A stretch of 64,000 bases of DNA, taken from NCBI RefSeq assembly GCF_049537155.1, contig NZ_JBMVQZ010000012.1, positions 62,001 through 126,000 on the forward strand, in the 5' to 3' direction. The notes under the pieces were generated by a model. The model was given only the letters and a program-made list of their open reading frames with translations. It ran no database searches and was not told the origin of the DNA. The position numbers were made by a program, and so were the translations under genes. Shown here in pieces: positions 28,580 to 37,773 of the stretch; positions within the stretch are counted from its first letter, which is position 1; every line of letters starts with the position of its first letter. Source of the stretch: Limisphaera sp049537155 (GTDB lineage: Bacteria; Verrucomicrobiota; Verrucomicrobiia; Limisphaerales; Limisphaeraceae).

Positions 28580-29491
28580 ATGAAGACGTTGATCGTGGGT
28601 TGCGGATACCTCGGGCTGGCCCTGGGTGCGGAGTGGGTGCGCCGGGGAGTCCAGGTATGGGGCGTGCGCCGCACGAGCGCCGCAGACGAGGCCATGAGAG
28701 AAGCCGGAATCCGACCTGTACACGCCGACGTGACCCGGCCGGGCTGGTCCTCGGATCTGCCGGCAGGGTGGGACGCCCTCGTGTACTGTGCGGCGCCCGG
28801 CCGGGGCGGGCAGGAGAACTACCGGGCCGTGTATGACTGGGGCGTGCGCCGCGTTCTGGAGGAGGCGAGGCGCCTGGGTGTCCGGCGCGCATTGTACACC
28901 AGCAGCACCGGAGTGTACGCGGCAGCCGGGGGTGAATGGGTCAACGAGGAAAGCCCTGCCGAACCCGCAGACGAAAAGGGTCGGCTGCTTCGAACGGCCG
29001 AGCTTCGGTGGCTGGAGGCAGGTGGGTCGGTCTTCGAATCGGCGGTGATCGTGCGCATTTCGGGCATGTACGGCGCCGGCCGCGGCTATTACCTGCGCCG
29101 GTTTTTGGAGGGGCCGGCACCGGAGGCCTGGGAACGGGAACGGTGGGTCAACCAGATCCATCGGGACGATGTGGTCTCGGCGGTGCTCACGGTCCTGGAA
29201 CGCGCGCCGTCCGGTCGGATCTACAACGTGAGTGACGACGAGCCGGCCCGACTGGGAGAGATCTTCGACTGGCTGGCGGCCCGGCTCGGGCGGGGCGTGC
29301 CCCCGCCGCCGGCGGCGGCCGGGGCGCTGCCTGCACGTCGCAACGCGGGTCACAAGCGCGTTTCCAACGCCCGGCTCAAGGAGGAACTGCACTGGCGGCC
29401 GCGGTATCCCACTTACCGCGAAGGTTACGCGGCGGAGCTGCGGCGCATGGGTCTTTGGCCCGGGGCCGGGGGCGGCGACGCCGTTCCATGA
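28580..29491 (+). CDS. NAD-dependent epimerase/dehydratase-like SDR protein
   Basis: A 303-residue extended SDR protein of the YeeZ-like type. The Rossmann motif is IVGCGYLGLALG at the N-terminus rather than the canonical TGxxGxxG. The catalytic Ser is in LYTSSTGVYAA, where the usual YxxxK is not obvious, and INQIHRDDVVSAVL-type and YNVSDDEP segments follow. Members of this group lack an assigned reaction. The start at ATG 28580 follows GGGGCGGCA. The frame is open to 28484, but that part is arginine-rich. It converges on glmS with about 40 bases between. Confidence 0.8.
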   Translation: MKTLIVGCGYLGLALGAEWVRRGVQVWGVRRTSAADEAMREAGIRPVHADVTRPGWSSDLPAGWDALVYCAAPGRGGQENYRAVYDWGVRRVLEEARRLGVRRALYTSSTGVYAAAGGEWVNEESPAEPADEKGRLLRTAELRWLEAGGSVFESAVIVRISGMYGAGRGYYLRRFLEGPAPEAWERERWVNQIHRDDVVSAVLTVLERAPSGRIYNVSDDEPARLGEIFDWLAARLGRGVPPPPAAAGALPARRNAGHKRVSNARLKEELHWRPRYPTYREGYAAELRRMGLWPGAGGGDAVP

Positions 29492-29530
29492 GCGTCTGCG
29501 TCGCCAGCCGACCGGTGGCGCGGCCCGGGA

Positions 29531-31390
29531 TCACTCCACGGTGACGCTCTTGGCGAGGTTGCGCGGTTTGTCCACGTCGCAGCCGCGCAGGAGGGCGACG
29601 TGGTAGGCGAACAGTTGGAGGGGCACCACGGTCAGGAGCGGCTGCAAACAATCGAGCGTGCGCGGCACGTAGATGACGTCGTCCACCTTCCTGCGAATTT
29701 CGCGGTCGCCGGCGGTGGCCACGGCGATGATGGGGCCGTTTCGGGCCTTGATTTCCTCGAGATTGCTGAGGTTTTTCTCGTACCACTCATCGCGCGGGAT
29801 GACAAACACGCTGGGGAAATCAGGAGCAATGAGGGCGATGGGCCCGTGTTTCATCTCGGCGGAGGGATAGCCCTCGGCATGGATGTAGGAGATCTCCTTG
29901 AGCTTCAAGGCACCCTCCAGGGCGATCGGGAAATTGTATTGCCGCCCCATGTAGAGGAAATCCGTGAACCGGTAGTACTTCTTGGCCAGGCGGATGATGC
30001 GGCTCTCGTCCTCGAGCACCTTCTTCATTTTGCCGGGGATGGCCTCCAAGGCGCGGGCAATGCGCCGCGTTTCCCGCACCGAGAGCAGGCCGCGGCGCCG
30101 GCCCAGCCACAGTGCCAGAAGGGTGAGCTGGAGCAGTTGCATGGTGAACGCCTTGGTGGAGGCCACTCCGATCTCCGGCCCGGCCCGCATGTAGAGGGTC
30201 CAATCGGATTCGCGGGCCAGAGTGGAGCCAATCACGTTCACCAGTGCCAGGGTCCGCACGTTTTGCCGGCGCGCCAGGCGCGCGGCGGCCAGGGTGTCGG
30301 CCGTTTCCCCGGACTGGGAGATGGCGATGACCAGCGAGCCTTCCTCGAACGGGCGTTTGCGGTAGCGCATTTCGCTGGCGCACTCGACCTCCACGGGGAT
30401 GCCGGCGAGGTTCTCGATGAGGTACTCCCCGGCCAGTGCGGCGTGCCAACTGGTGCCGCAGGCCACCAGGATGAAGCGCCGCATGGAAGCGAGCTCGTCC
30501 AGATGCGGTGCGAGCTCCTGCCAGGCCACCTCGCCCTTGTCCGCCCGCAGCACGCGTTTGAGCTCGTCGGCCACGCGCCCGGGTTGCTCATGGATTTCCT
30601 TGAGCATGTAGTGGGAAAAGCCGCCCAGCTCGGCCTCCTCGGCCGACCATTGAACGGTGTCCACGGGCCGTTCCACCGACTGGTCCCCGGCCCACAACTG
30701 GTAGGAGTCCGCGCGGAGCAGGACAATGTCGCCATCGTGCAGGTAGATGACCCGCCGGGTGTGCGGAAGGATGGGCGAAACGTCGCTGGCGAGGAAATTC
30801 TCGTCACGTCCGAGCCCCAGCACCAGCGGTGAACCGCGCCGGGCGCCCACCAGGCAGTCGGGCAGGTCGGCGTGCAACACGGCAATGGCGTAAGTGCCTT
30901 CGGCCTCGCGCGTGGCCTGGTGCACGGCGGTGACGACCTGCTCGGGCACGGGCCGCTGGCCACGCGGGACGAGGGCGTCCAGATGCCGGCCGATGAGGTG
31001 GGCCAACACTTCGGTGTCGGTCTGGGACTGGAACTGGTGGCCGGCCTCCACGAGTTGCCGGCGCAGATCGGCGTAGTTTTCGATGATCCCGTTGTGGACG
31101 ATGACCAGCCGACCGGACTGGTCAAGGTGGGGGTGGGCGTTGGTGTCGCTGGGCAGTCCGTGTGTGGCCCAGCGGGTGTGGCTGATACCGAGGGTGCCCT
31201 GCAGGGGTCGGGCCCGCACCGCTGCAATGAGCGCGTCCACGCGACCGACGCACTTGCGCAGTTGCAGGCCGGACCCGTCCAGGGTGCAGATCCCGGCGGA
31301 GTCATAGCCGCGATACTCCAGGCGCTTGAGCCCGTCCAACAGGATGGGTGCGGCCTCCCGCCGCCCCACATAACCCACGATCCCGCACAT
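29531..31390 (-). CDS. glmS: Glutamine--fructose-6-phosphate aminotransferase (isomerizing)
   Basis: GlmS makes glucosamine-6-phosphate for peptidoglycan and lipopolysaccharide. The N-terminal glutaminase nucleophile is the Cys of MCGIVGYVG, with RWATHG and the YRGYDSAG segment. The two SIS domains carry CGTSWHAAL and SQSGETADTLAA, and the protein ends in the conserved DKPRNLAKSVTVE. At 619 residues it has the normal length. A GmhB-like phosphatase gene lies 13 bases upstream on the same strand, so the two are probably cotranscribed. No glmS ribozyme is evident in the short spacer. Confidence 0.96.
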   Translation of the reverse strand: MCGIVGYVGRREAAPILLDGLKRLEYRGYDSAGICTLDGSGLQLRKCVGRVDALIAAVRARPLQGTLGISHTRWATHGLPSDTNAHPHLDQSGRLVIVHNGIIENYADLRRQLVEAGHQFQSQTDTEVLAHLIGRHLDALVPRGQRPVPEQVVTAVHQATREAEGTYAIAVLHADLPDCLVGARRGSPLVLGLGRDENFLASDVSPILPHTRRVIYLHDGDIVLLRADSYQLWAGDQSVERPVDTVQWSAEEAELGGFSHYMLKEIHEQPGRVADELKRVLRADKGEVAWQELAPHLDELASMRRFILVACGTSWHAALAGEYLIENLAGIPVEVECASEMRYRKRPFEEGSLVIAISQSGETADTLAAARLARRQNVRTLALVNVIGSTLARESDWTLYMRAGPEIGVASTKAFTMQLLQLTLLALWLGRRRGLLSVRETRRIARALEAIPGKMKKVLEDESRIIRLAKKYYRFTDFLYMGRQYNFPIALEGALKLKEISYIHAEGYPSAEMKHGPIALIAPDFPSVFVIPRDEWYEKNLSNLEEIKARNGPIIAVATAGDREIRRKVDDVIYVPRTLDCLQPLLTVVPLQLFAYHVALLRGCDVDKPRNLAKSVTVE

Positions 31391-31403
31391 AAAAAGTCTC
31401 TTT

Positions 31404-32042
31404 CTACCTGGCCGACGCCGGGTCGGACCGGGCGTTGTCCCGGCCTTCCGCGCGGCCTGTTGCCCCTCCCTGCAGATCCCCCCTGACCGCGCCGGATCCC
31501 GACAGAATCAGATCGGCCGCCGTGCCGAGGTCTTGAGCCACCAGCAACGGGCCCGGCAACGGCTCCGGCAAGGTCCGGAGCGTCTCGGTTCCGTAGCCGG
31601 TCAACACCAGAATAGAAGCGCGCACCCCGGCGTTCCAGCCGCATTCCAGGTCGGCGCGCTTGTCCCCGATGAGATAACAGCGGCGGAGGTCCAGGCCAAA
31701 CCGGTCCCGGGCTTCGAGAAGAAAGTAGGGTGACGGTTTCCGGCCGCGCGAGGGTTGATCCGGCGCTTCCGGTGCCACGTAAACCTCGGCGAAACGGACC
31801 CCGTACGGGGTGAGAAGTTCGTTCAACCGCTGATGCACCCGGGCGACGTCGTCCAACGTGAAGTAACCGCGTCCCACACCCGACTGGTTGGTGACCAGGA
31901 ACAGTTCGTACCCCGCCCGCTGCAACCGTTGCAAGGCTTCGCCCGCGCCCGGCAGGAGGCGAACCTCCTCGGGCCGGCTCAGGTAATGGCGCTCCTCAAT
32001 GATCGTGCCGTCACGATCCAAAAACACCGCCGTTTTGTCCAT
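31404..32042 (-). CDS. HAD-IIIA phosphatase, GmhB-like, zinc ligands absent
   Basis: A 212-residue HAD hydrolase. Motif I is FLDRDGTI, motif II is LVTNQSG, a lysine follows in RGRKPSP, and motif IV is IGDKRADLE. This order matches D-glycero-D-manno-heptose-1,7-bisphosphate 7-phosphatase (lipopolysaccharide heptose pathway). The loop that in GmhB holds a C-x-H and C-x-C zinc site here reads VAPEAPDQPSRGRKP, without Cys or His, so the activity could have shifted. The last 35 residues are low-complexity. ATG 32042 precedes the first motif directly; the frame runs to 32162 but the extension is basic. Confidence 0.78.
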   Translation of the reverse strand: MDKTAVFLDRDGTIIEERHYLSRPEEVRLLPGAGEALQRLQRAGYELFLVTNQSGVGRGYFTLDDVARVHQRLNELLTPYGVRFAEVYVAPEAPDQPSRGRKPSPYFLLEARDRFGLDLRRCYLIGDKRADLECGWNAGVRASILVLTGYGTETLRTLPEPLPGPLLVAQDLGTAADLILSGSGAVRGDLQGGATGRAEGRDNARSDPASAR

Positions 32043-32227
32043 CCGGAGGCGCAGTTTCGACCAGCCGCACCCTCGAAGGCGAACCCTTTTTGTCACAGGG
32101 GGACTCGACAGCCCGGCACCGCCCGGTAGAGTGGGCCCGGGGCGCGGTGCACCGGATTTCAAGCGCGGCTTGCCGCGACCGGACGCGCGCGGCCTTTGCA
32201 GGACGGCATGGCCCTCAACGAGGTCGT

Positions 32228-33037
32228 ATGAACACGCAACACAGCCTGCACGGTTGGATCGCGGGCCTGGCGGTTGTGGCCGGCCTGGCCACCGCCTGTC
32301 GCGGGCCGGTCTCCCACGAATTCCGGCCGCCGCCGGAGCCGCCGTCCTCCGCCAACACCGCGGAGATCGAAGAAGGCGAACCCATGCTTCCGGCCGACGC
32401 GCTCGAGACCCTGGACCGGGCGCGAAACCAGCCGCCCGCCTCCTGGCCGGGCAACGGCTGGCAGGTGTTGTGGGACTGCCGATCGTGGGCCGGCTGGTAC
32501 GTGATCCCTTACGCGGGACGCGGGGCGGTGGAGTTGCAGGACGGCGTTCTGGTGATGGGCATGGGCAGTCCGTTCACCGGCGTCCGGTACACGAACGACT
32601 TCCCGCACACGAACTATGAGATCGCCCTGGAGGCGGCCCGGCTTTCGGGATCGGATTTTTTCTGCGGGTTGACCGTTCCGGTGGGCGAGGCGCACTGCAG
32701 TCTGATCGTGGGCGGTTGGGGCGGCGGTCTGGTGGGGATTTCCAGCCTGGACGGTTATGACGCGTCGGAAAACGAGACCACCACGTTTCACCGATTCGAG
32801 AAAGGCCGGTGGTACCGGATTCGCATGCGCGTGACGCCCGCCCGCTTGGAGGCCTGGATTGACGACGAACAGGTGGTGAACGTGAACATCGAGGGGCGCC
32901 GCATTTCGGTGCGGCCGGGGGACATCGAGGAATGTATACCGCTGGGCATCTCCTGCTGGCAAACGGCTGCTGCCATTCGCAACGTGCGCTGGCGCCCGGT
33001 GACCGGTCCGGCTTCACCGCCCCCGCGCCGCTTCTGA
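32228..33037 (+). CDS. DUF1080 (3-keto-disaccharide hydrolase-like) exported protein
   Basis: A 269-residue protein with an N-terminal export signal (HGWIAGLAVVAGLATACRG); the Cys may be a weak lipobox. The concanavalin-like domain begins around residue 75 (GWQVLWDCRSWAGWY), with ENETTTFHRFEKGRWYRIRMRVT and ARLEAWIDDEQVVNVNIEGRR, the typical end of DUF1080 domains. Proteins of this family are very common in Verrucomicrobia and Planctomycetes, and some hydrolyse 3-keto-glycosides. The start at ATG 32228 is preceded by GAGG. It is divergent from the GmhB-like gene. Confidence 0.78.
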   Translation: MNTQHSLHGWIAGLAVVAGLATACRGPVSHEFRPPPEPPSSANTAEIEEGEPMLPADALETLDRARNQPPASWPGNGWQVLWDCRSWAGWYVIPYAGRGAVELQDGVLVMGMGSPFTGVRYTNDFPHTNYEIALEAARLSGSDFFCGLTVPVGEAHCSLIVGGWGGGLVGISSLDGYDASENETTTFHRFEKGRWYRIRMRVTPARLEAWIDDEQVVNVNIEGRRISVRPGDIEECIPLGISCWQTAAAIRNVRWRPVTGPASPPPRRF

Positions 33038-33259
33038 GACCCGGCCACAGCGCCGCCCGGTGCCGGTTTTGGGCTTTCGCCTCCGGGGACGGCTTCTATA
33101 CTGGGCCGCGTTGTGTCAGGACCGCCGGGCCCGGGAACAACGAGGGTTGTGTCCCGTGGTCGAATGGGGTGGCCGCGCGCGGGGTGCCTCTCACGAGCCG
33201 AGCACTCGGACCGCGCCCGGCAGGGCAAGGACAGTCAAGAACGGGACAAGGGTGAGCAC

Positions 33260-33781
33260 ATGGACCTGGCGTTCGTGTTGACAGCGCTGATCACGCTGGC
33301 AGGCGCAATTGCCGCGGTGTGGTTGCGAAACCTGGTGCACGCGGTTCTGGCGCTGGCGGTTTCGTTCACGGGGGTGGCGGCGGTGTACCTGCAGTTGGGG
33401 GCGCAGTTCCTGGGCTTCGTGCAGATCCTGATCTACGTGGGTGCGGTGGCGATTCTCATCGTGTTTGCATTGTTGCTGACGCGCGGGGGTGAGGTGCCGG
33501 TGGGCGGGGTGCATGCGAGCCGCTGGTGGGTGGGCGCGCTGGTGTCGCTGGCGGTCCTGGGCGTGCTCGGCTGGGCGGGCGCGGCCGCCGACCCGGCCGG
33601 TGCGGCGGAGCCGTCCGTCTTGAGCGTGGAGGAGCTGGGCCGGCAGTTGGTCACGCGCTGGGTCGTGCCGCTTCAGGTGCTGGCGGTGTTGTTGACTGCG
33701 GCGTTGATCGGCGCGGTGCTGCTGGCCTGGCGGGAAGACGAGCCGGAGCGCACGGCTGCGGACCGGGAGGCGGAGGAATGA
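33260..33781 (+). CDS. nuoJ: NADH-quinone oxidoreductase subunit J
   Basis: A 173-residue membrane subunit of respiratory complex I with five hydrophobic segments. The conserved NuoJ block LVHAVLALAVSFTGVAAVYLQL, continuing to LGFVQILIYVGAVAILIVF, is intact. The start at ATG 33260 follows AAGGGTGAG. The gene opens a compact cluster nuoJKLM in which J/K and L/M overlap by 4 bases (ATGA). Confidence 0.92.
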   Translation: MDLAFVLTALITLAGAIAAVWLRNLVHAVLALAVSFTGVAAVYLQLGAQFLGFVQILIYVGAVAILIVFALLLTRGGEVPVGGVHASRWWVGALVSLAVLGVLGWAGAAADPAGAAEPSVLSVEELGRQLVTRWVVPLQVLAVLLTAALIGAVLLAWREDEPERTAADREAEE

Positions 33782-34089
33782 ACGGACTGACCGGCTGGCT
33801 GTTGTTGAGTGCCGCCCTGTTTGCCACAGGGTTGGCCGGGGTGTTGACCCGCCGGAATGCGATCGCCGTGTTGATCGGCGTAGAACTGATGCTGAACGCG
33901 GCGAACCTGAATTTCGTGGCGTTTTGGCGGCACGGGGTTTCCGAAGGCGACGCCACCGGGGTGGTGTTCGCGTTGTTTGCCATCGCGGTGGCGGCGGCGG
34001 AAGCGGCCGTGGGTTTGGCCCTGGTGATTGCGGTTTACCGGCATTATCGGACGGCACACGTGGACGAGGTGGACCGGCTGCGTGGTTGA
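33778..34089 (+). CDS. nuoK: NADH-quinone oxidoreductase subunit K
   Basis: A 103-residue subunit with three membrane helices. The conserved motif RRNAIAVLIGVELMLNAANLNF carries the glutamate needed for proton transfer, and FALFAIAVAAAEAAVGLALV has the second one. The ATG overlaps the nuoJ stop (ATGA) and is preceded by GGAGGA inside nuoJ, so translation is coupled. Confidence 0.94.
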   Translation: MNGLTGWLLLSAALFATGLAGVLTRRNAIAVLIGVELMLNAANLNFVAFWRHGVSEGDATGVVFALFAIAVAAAEAAVGLALVIAVYRHYRTAHVDEVDRLRG

Positions 34090-34116
34090 CGCGCCGGTTG
34101 GCAGAAGGGGAGGGAC

Positions 34117-36174
34117 ATGGACACGTGGGTGAAATGGATGTGGCTGATCCCGGCGCTGCCCCTGGTGGCAGCCGGGGTGACCGCGCTGCTGCCGCGGCGG
34201 GCCCGTGCCGCTTCGGCAGGGCTGGCCATCGGAGGTCTGGCGGTGTCGCTGGTGCTGTCCGTGGCTGCTTTTATCCAGACGGTGGGTCAGGTGGGCATCC
34301 GTCAGACCGTCCGGATCCCCTGGTTCGTGTTTGGGCCCGGTGAGGAAGGCGTTTTGTGGCTGGGCTGGGTGCTGGATCCCTTGTCGGCCTCGATGCTGGT
34401 GATGGTGTCCGGTGTGGGGCTGCTGATCTTTCTTTACAGCCTGGGGTACATGGCGAGGGACCCGAATTTCACGCGGTTCTTCTGTTTTCTGTCGCTGTTT
34501 GCCGGGGCCATGCTGGGGCTGGTGATGTCGAACAGCCTAGTGGGGTTGTTCATCTGCTGGGAACTGGTGGGCCTGGCGTCGTATCTGTTGATTGGTTTCT
34601 GGTTTCACAAGCCCGAGGCGGCGGCCGCGGCTCGGAAGGCCTTCATCACGACGCGGGTGGGGGACCTGGCGTTTCTGCTGGGTCTGGTTTGGTTGTACGG
34701 CTTGACGGGCACGCAGTTGTTCTACGACGGCGGGCAGGGTTGTCTGGAGGGGCCGGGGTTGCAGCGGGTGGTGATGGAGACGGCGCTGTGGGGCTGGAGC
34801 GCCTCGCAATGGATAGGACTGTTGCTGTTCGCCGGGGCGGCGGGCAAGTCGGGTCAACTGCCGCTGCATGTCTGGTTGCCGGATGCGATGGAAGGTCCGA
34901 CGCCGGTCAGCGCGTTGATTCACGCCGCCACGATGGTGGCGGCCGGCGTCTTTCTGATGGCGCGCGTCTTTCCGTTGTTGCAGGCGGGGTCGGACGACGG
35001 CGGCACGGCCGTGTTGACGGTGATGGCCTGGGTGGGGGCCCTCACGGCGGTCTTCGCGGCTTCGGTCGCGGTCGCACAGACCGACATCAAACGGATCCTG
35101 GCCTACTCGACGATTTCCCAGCTGGGTTACATGATGCTCGGGCTGGCGACGGGGGGCGTGGCCGTGGGGATGTTCCACCTGTTGACGCACGCGTTCTTCA
35201 AGGCGCTCCTGTTCCTGGGTGCGGGTTCGGTGATCCACGGCTGCCACGACGAGCAGGACATTCGGCGGATGGGCGGGCTGCGGAAGTGGATGCCCGTGAC
35301 GTTCCTCACCTACACGGTGGGCATGCTGGCATTGGCGGGATTCCCGGTGTTGTTCTCCGGGTTTTGGAGCAAGGAGGAGATTTTGCACGCCGCCCATGCG
35401 TGGCCGGTGTCGACGGTACCGTTCTGGCTGGCGCTGGCCGGTGTCTTTCTCACGGCGTTCTACATGACCCGGCAGGTCGTGCTGGTCTTCGGTGGGCAGG
35501 GGCCGCGCCATGCGGGCGCCGGCGAAGGTTCGCATCCACCTCATGAGAGTCCGCCCGTGATGACGGTGCCGCTGGTGGTGCTGGCCGCGTTTTCGGTTCT
35601 TCTGGGTTTTGTGGGGACACCCGCCTGGCCTTGGATTCAGTCCTATCTGGAAGGGGCGACCGTGTCGGTGGACTGGGGCCGGCTGTTCTCGGGCGAGTTG
35701 TGGGGATTGGCCGCCCTGTCGGTGGTGGGTGTCCTGGGCGGAATGGGCCTGGGCCTGTGGCTGTACGGAAGGGTCGCCCGGTCAGCGGGCGAGTTTCAGG
35801 AACCCCTGACAGCCCTGCCGGCCGGCCTGTACCCGGCGCTCCGGGACAAGTTCTGGGTGGATGAGATTTACGGATGGACGGTGATCTCGTGGTTGCGAAC
35901 GGTGGCGCACTGGTGCGACCGCCTGGACCGGTGGGTCTGGAACGGGATGGTCCAGGCCGTTGCCCTGTTGACGGAGGCGATGGCTGTGCTCACCCGGGTC
36001 ACCGATGAGGGGGTGGTGAACGCAGGCTTCGATGGGGCCTGCAGCGGCCTGCGGGCGCAGGGCCGGCGGCTTTCGCTCTGGAACAACGGGCGCGTCCAGC
36101 GTTCGCTGGCTTTGATGGCGGCGGTTGTGGCGGTGCTGGTGACGTGGTGGGTTTGGGGAGGGAGCGGCCGATGA
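34117..36174 (+). CDS. nuoL: NADH-quinone oxidoreductase subunit L
   Basis: A 685-residue antiporter-like complex I subunit. The GLFICWELVGLASYLLIGFW segment, KSGQLPLHVWLPDAMEGPTPVSALIHAATMV and DIKRILAYSTISQLGYMMLGL are all intact, and the long lateral helix region follows at the C-terminus. A strong ribosome site (AAGGGGAGG) precedes ATG 34117. It overlaps nuoM by 4 bases. Confidence 0.95.
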   Translation: MDTWVKWMWLIPALPLVAAGVTALLPRRARAASAGLAIGGLAVSLVLSVAAFIQTVGQVGIRQTVRIPWFVFGPGEEGVLWLGWVLDPLSASMLVMVSGVGLLIFLYSLGYMARDPNFTRFFCFLSLFAGAMLGLVMSNSLVGLFICWELVGLASYLLIGFWFHKPEAAAAARKAFITTRVGDLAFLLGLVWLYGLTGTQLFYDGGQGCLEGPGLQRVVMETALWGWSASQWIGLLLFAGAAGKSGQLPLHVWLPDAMEGPTPVSALIHAATMVAAGVFLMARVFPLLQAGSDDGGTAVLTVMAWVGALTAVFAASVAVAQTDIKRILAYSTISQLGYMMLGLATGGVAVGMFHLLTHAFFKALLFLGAGSVIHGCHDEQDIRRMGGLRKWMPVTFLTYTVGMLALAGFPVLFSGFWSKEEILHAAHAWPVSTVPFWLALAGVFLTAFYMTRQVVLVFGGQGPRHAGAGEGSHPPHESPPVMTVPLVVLAAFSVLLGFVGTPAWPWIQSYLEGATVSVDWGRLFSGELWGLAALSVVGVLGGMGLGLWLYGRVARSAGEFQEPLTALPAGLYPALRDKFWVDEIYGWTVISWLRTVAHWCDRLDRWVWNGMVQAVALLTEAMAVLTRVTDEGVVNAGFDGACSGLRAQGRRLSLWNNGRVQRSLALMAAVVAVLVTWWVWGGSGR

Positions 36175-37724
36175 AGGGGTTTCCCTGGTTGACGTGCTTG
36201 ACCCTCGTCCCGCTGTTGGGCGGCGTGGGGTTGATGTGCGGCATGGCGGGGCGCGACCGGGTGGCCCGCTTCGTTGCGTGGCTCGTCTGGGGGATGTCTG
36301 CTTTCCTGGTGCTGGCCCTGGGAACAATCGTGGACCTTCGTGCCGGCAGCCTGCAGGCGGTGGAACGGCATGCCTGGGTGCCGACGCTCGGTGTGACTTA
36401 TCACGTGGGTGTGGACGGACTGGGTTGGGTGCTGCTGCTGCTGACGGTGGTGGTCTCCGGGCTGGCGCTGCTGGCGGCGCGCACGATTCGTGAAAGGGTT
36501 CATGTGTTTCACGGGCTGACGCTGGCGTTGATGGCCACGTTGTTTGGCACCTTTACCGCCCTGAACTTTGTTCACTGGTTTTTGTTCTGGGAACTCAGCT
36601 TGATACCGGCGTTTTTCCTGGTCAGGCTCTGGGGCGGGCCGCAGCGGCACACGGCCTCCATCCAGTTCTTCCTTTTCACACTGGCCGGCAGCGTGGCGAT
36701 GTTGCTCGGGTTCCTGGTGGTGCTCCTGGGAACGGGCGAACTGGATTTTCCCGAGCTGGCCCGGCTTGCCCGGGAGGGTGCGCTCTGGCCCGCAGTCTGG
36801 AGACACTGGAACGGCTGGGTGCAGAGTCCGCAAGAGCTGGCGCTGGTGGTGATGGCGCTGGTGCTGGCGGGGCTGGCGGTGAAGATCCCGATGATGCCGT
36901 TGCACACCTGGCTGCCCGCCACCTACACCGAGGCGGCCACGCCGGTCACCATGCTGTTGACCGGGGCGATGTCGAAGATGGGTGTGTACGGACTGGTCCG
37001 GATTTTCCTGCCCGTGTTTCAGGAGCCGTTGCGGCAGGCATGGCCATGGTTGATGGCGCTGGCACTTTGGACGGTGGTGGCGGCGGCTTGCGCGGCCCTG
37101 GCCCAGCGCGACCTGAAACGCATGCTGGCGTATTCATCAGTGAATCATCTGGGGTACTGCCTGCTGGCCGCGTTTGCCCTGGGCGCGGCCGGGAGCGGCG
37201 ACCAAGGGGCGGTCCATCAGGGGGCGGCTTTGAACGGGCTGGTCCTGCAAATGTTCAACCACGGGCTCACGGCGGCCACGTTGTTCTGGTGCGTGGGGCT
37301 GTTGGAAGAGCGGAGCGGCGGGCTGCGCGGGCTGGATGATTTCGGGGGGTTGCGTGCAGCCGCACCTGTGTTCTGCGGCTTGACGGGTGTGGCGGCCTTT
37401 GCCTCGCTCGGTCTGCCCGGACTGAATGGTTTCGTCGGAGAGTTTCTCATTTTCCGAGGGCTGTTTGCCCTGGTGCCGTGGGGGGCGATTCTGGCGGTGC
37501 CCGGGTTGTTGGTGACGGCGGTTTTTCTGCTGCGGATGCTGCAGCGGGTCTTCCACGGGCCGGTGCAACCGGTCTGCGGCTGCTGGCGCGATCTGACAGG
37601 ACAGGAGCGGCTGGCGCTGGGGTTGCCGGTTGCCGGGATGTTCGTGTTGGGCCTGTGGCCACAGGCGCTGCTGCAGTTCACGCAGCCCTGGGCCATCCAA
37701 CTGCTGGGTTTCCTGGGGGGCTAG
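36171..37724 (+). CDS. nuoM: NADH-quinone oxidoreductase subunit M
   Basis: A 517-residue antiporter-like subunit. The core elements are FVHWFLFWELSLIPAFFLV, KIPMMPLHTWLPATYTEAATPVTMLL and the later DLKRMLAYSSVNHLGYC. The start ATG 36171 overlaps the nuoL stop. The usual next gene, nuoN, is missing here; the plus strand ends and a converging coaB gene follows after 49 bases. Confidence 0.94.
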   Translation: MKGFPWLTCLTLVPLLGGVGLMCGMAGRDRVARFVAWLVWGMSAFLVLALGTIVDLRAGSLQAVERHAWVPTLGVTYHVGVDGLGWVLLLLTVVVSGLALLAARTIRERVHVFHGLTLALMATLFGTFTALNFVHWFLFWELSLIPAFFLVRLWGGPQRHTASIQFFLFTLAGSVAMLLGFLVVLLGTGELDFPELARLAREGALWPAVWRHWNGWVQSPQELALVVMALVLAGLAVKIPMMPLHTWLPATYTEAATPVTMLLTGAMSKMGVYGLVRIFLPVFQEPLRQAWPWLMALALWTVVAAACAALAQRDLKRMLAYSSVNHLGYCLLAAFALGAAGSGDQGAVHQGAALNGLVLQMFNHGLTAATLFWCVGLLEERSGGLRGLDDFGGLRAAAPVFCGLTGVAAFASLGLPGLNGFVGEFLIFRGLFALVPWGAILAVPGLLVTAVFLLRMLQRVFHGPVQPVCGCWRDLTGQERLALGLPVAGMFVLGLWPQALLQFTQPWAIQLLGFLGG

Positions 37725-37773
37725 GACGGATGCGCTGCGCCGCTCGATCGGCCGCGTGAGGGGGGGACTCGGT

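Noticed and set aside
31391..31403. glmS ribozyme in the leader of glmS
   Set aside because: The spacer to the upstream gene is only 13 bases, and no ribozyme core is seen.
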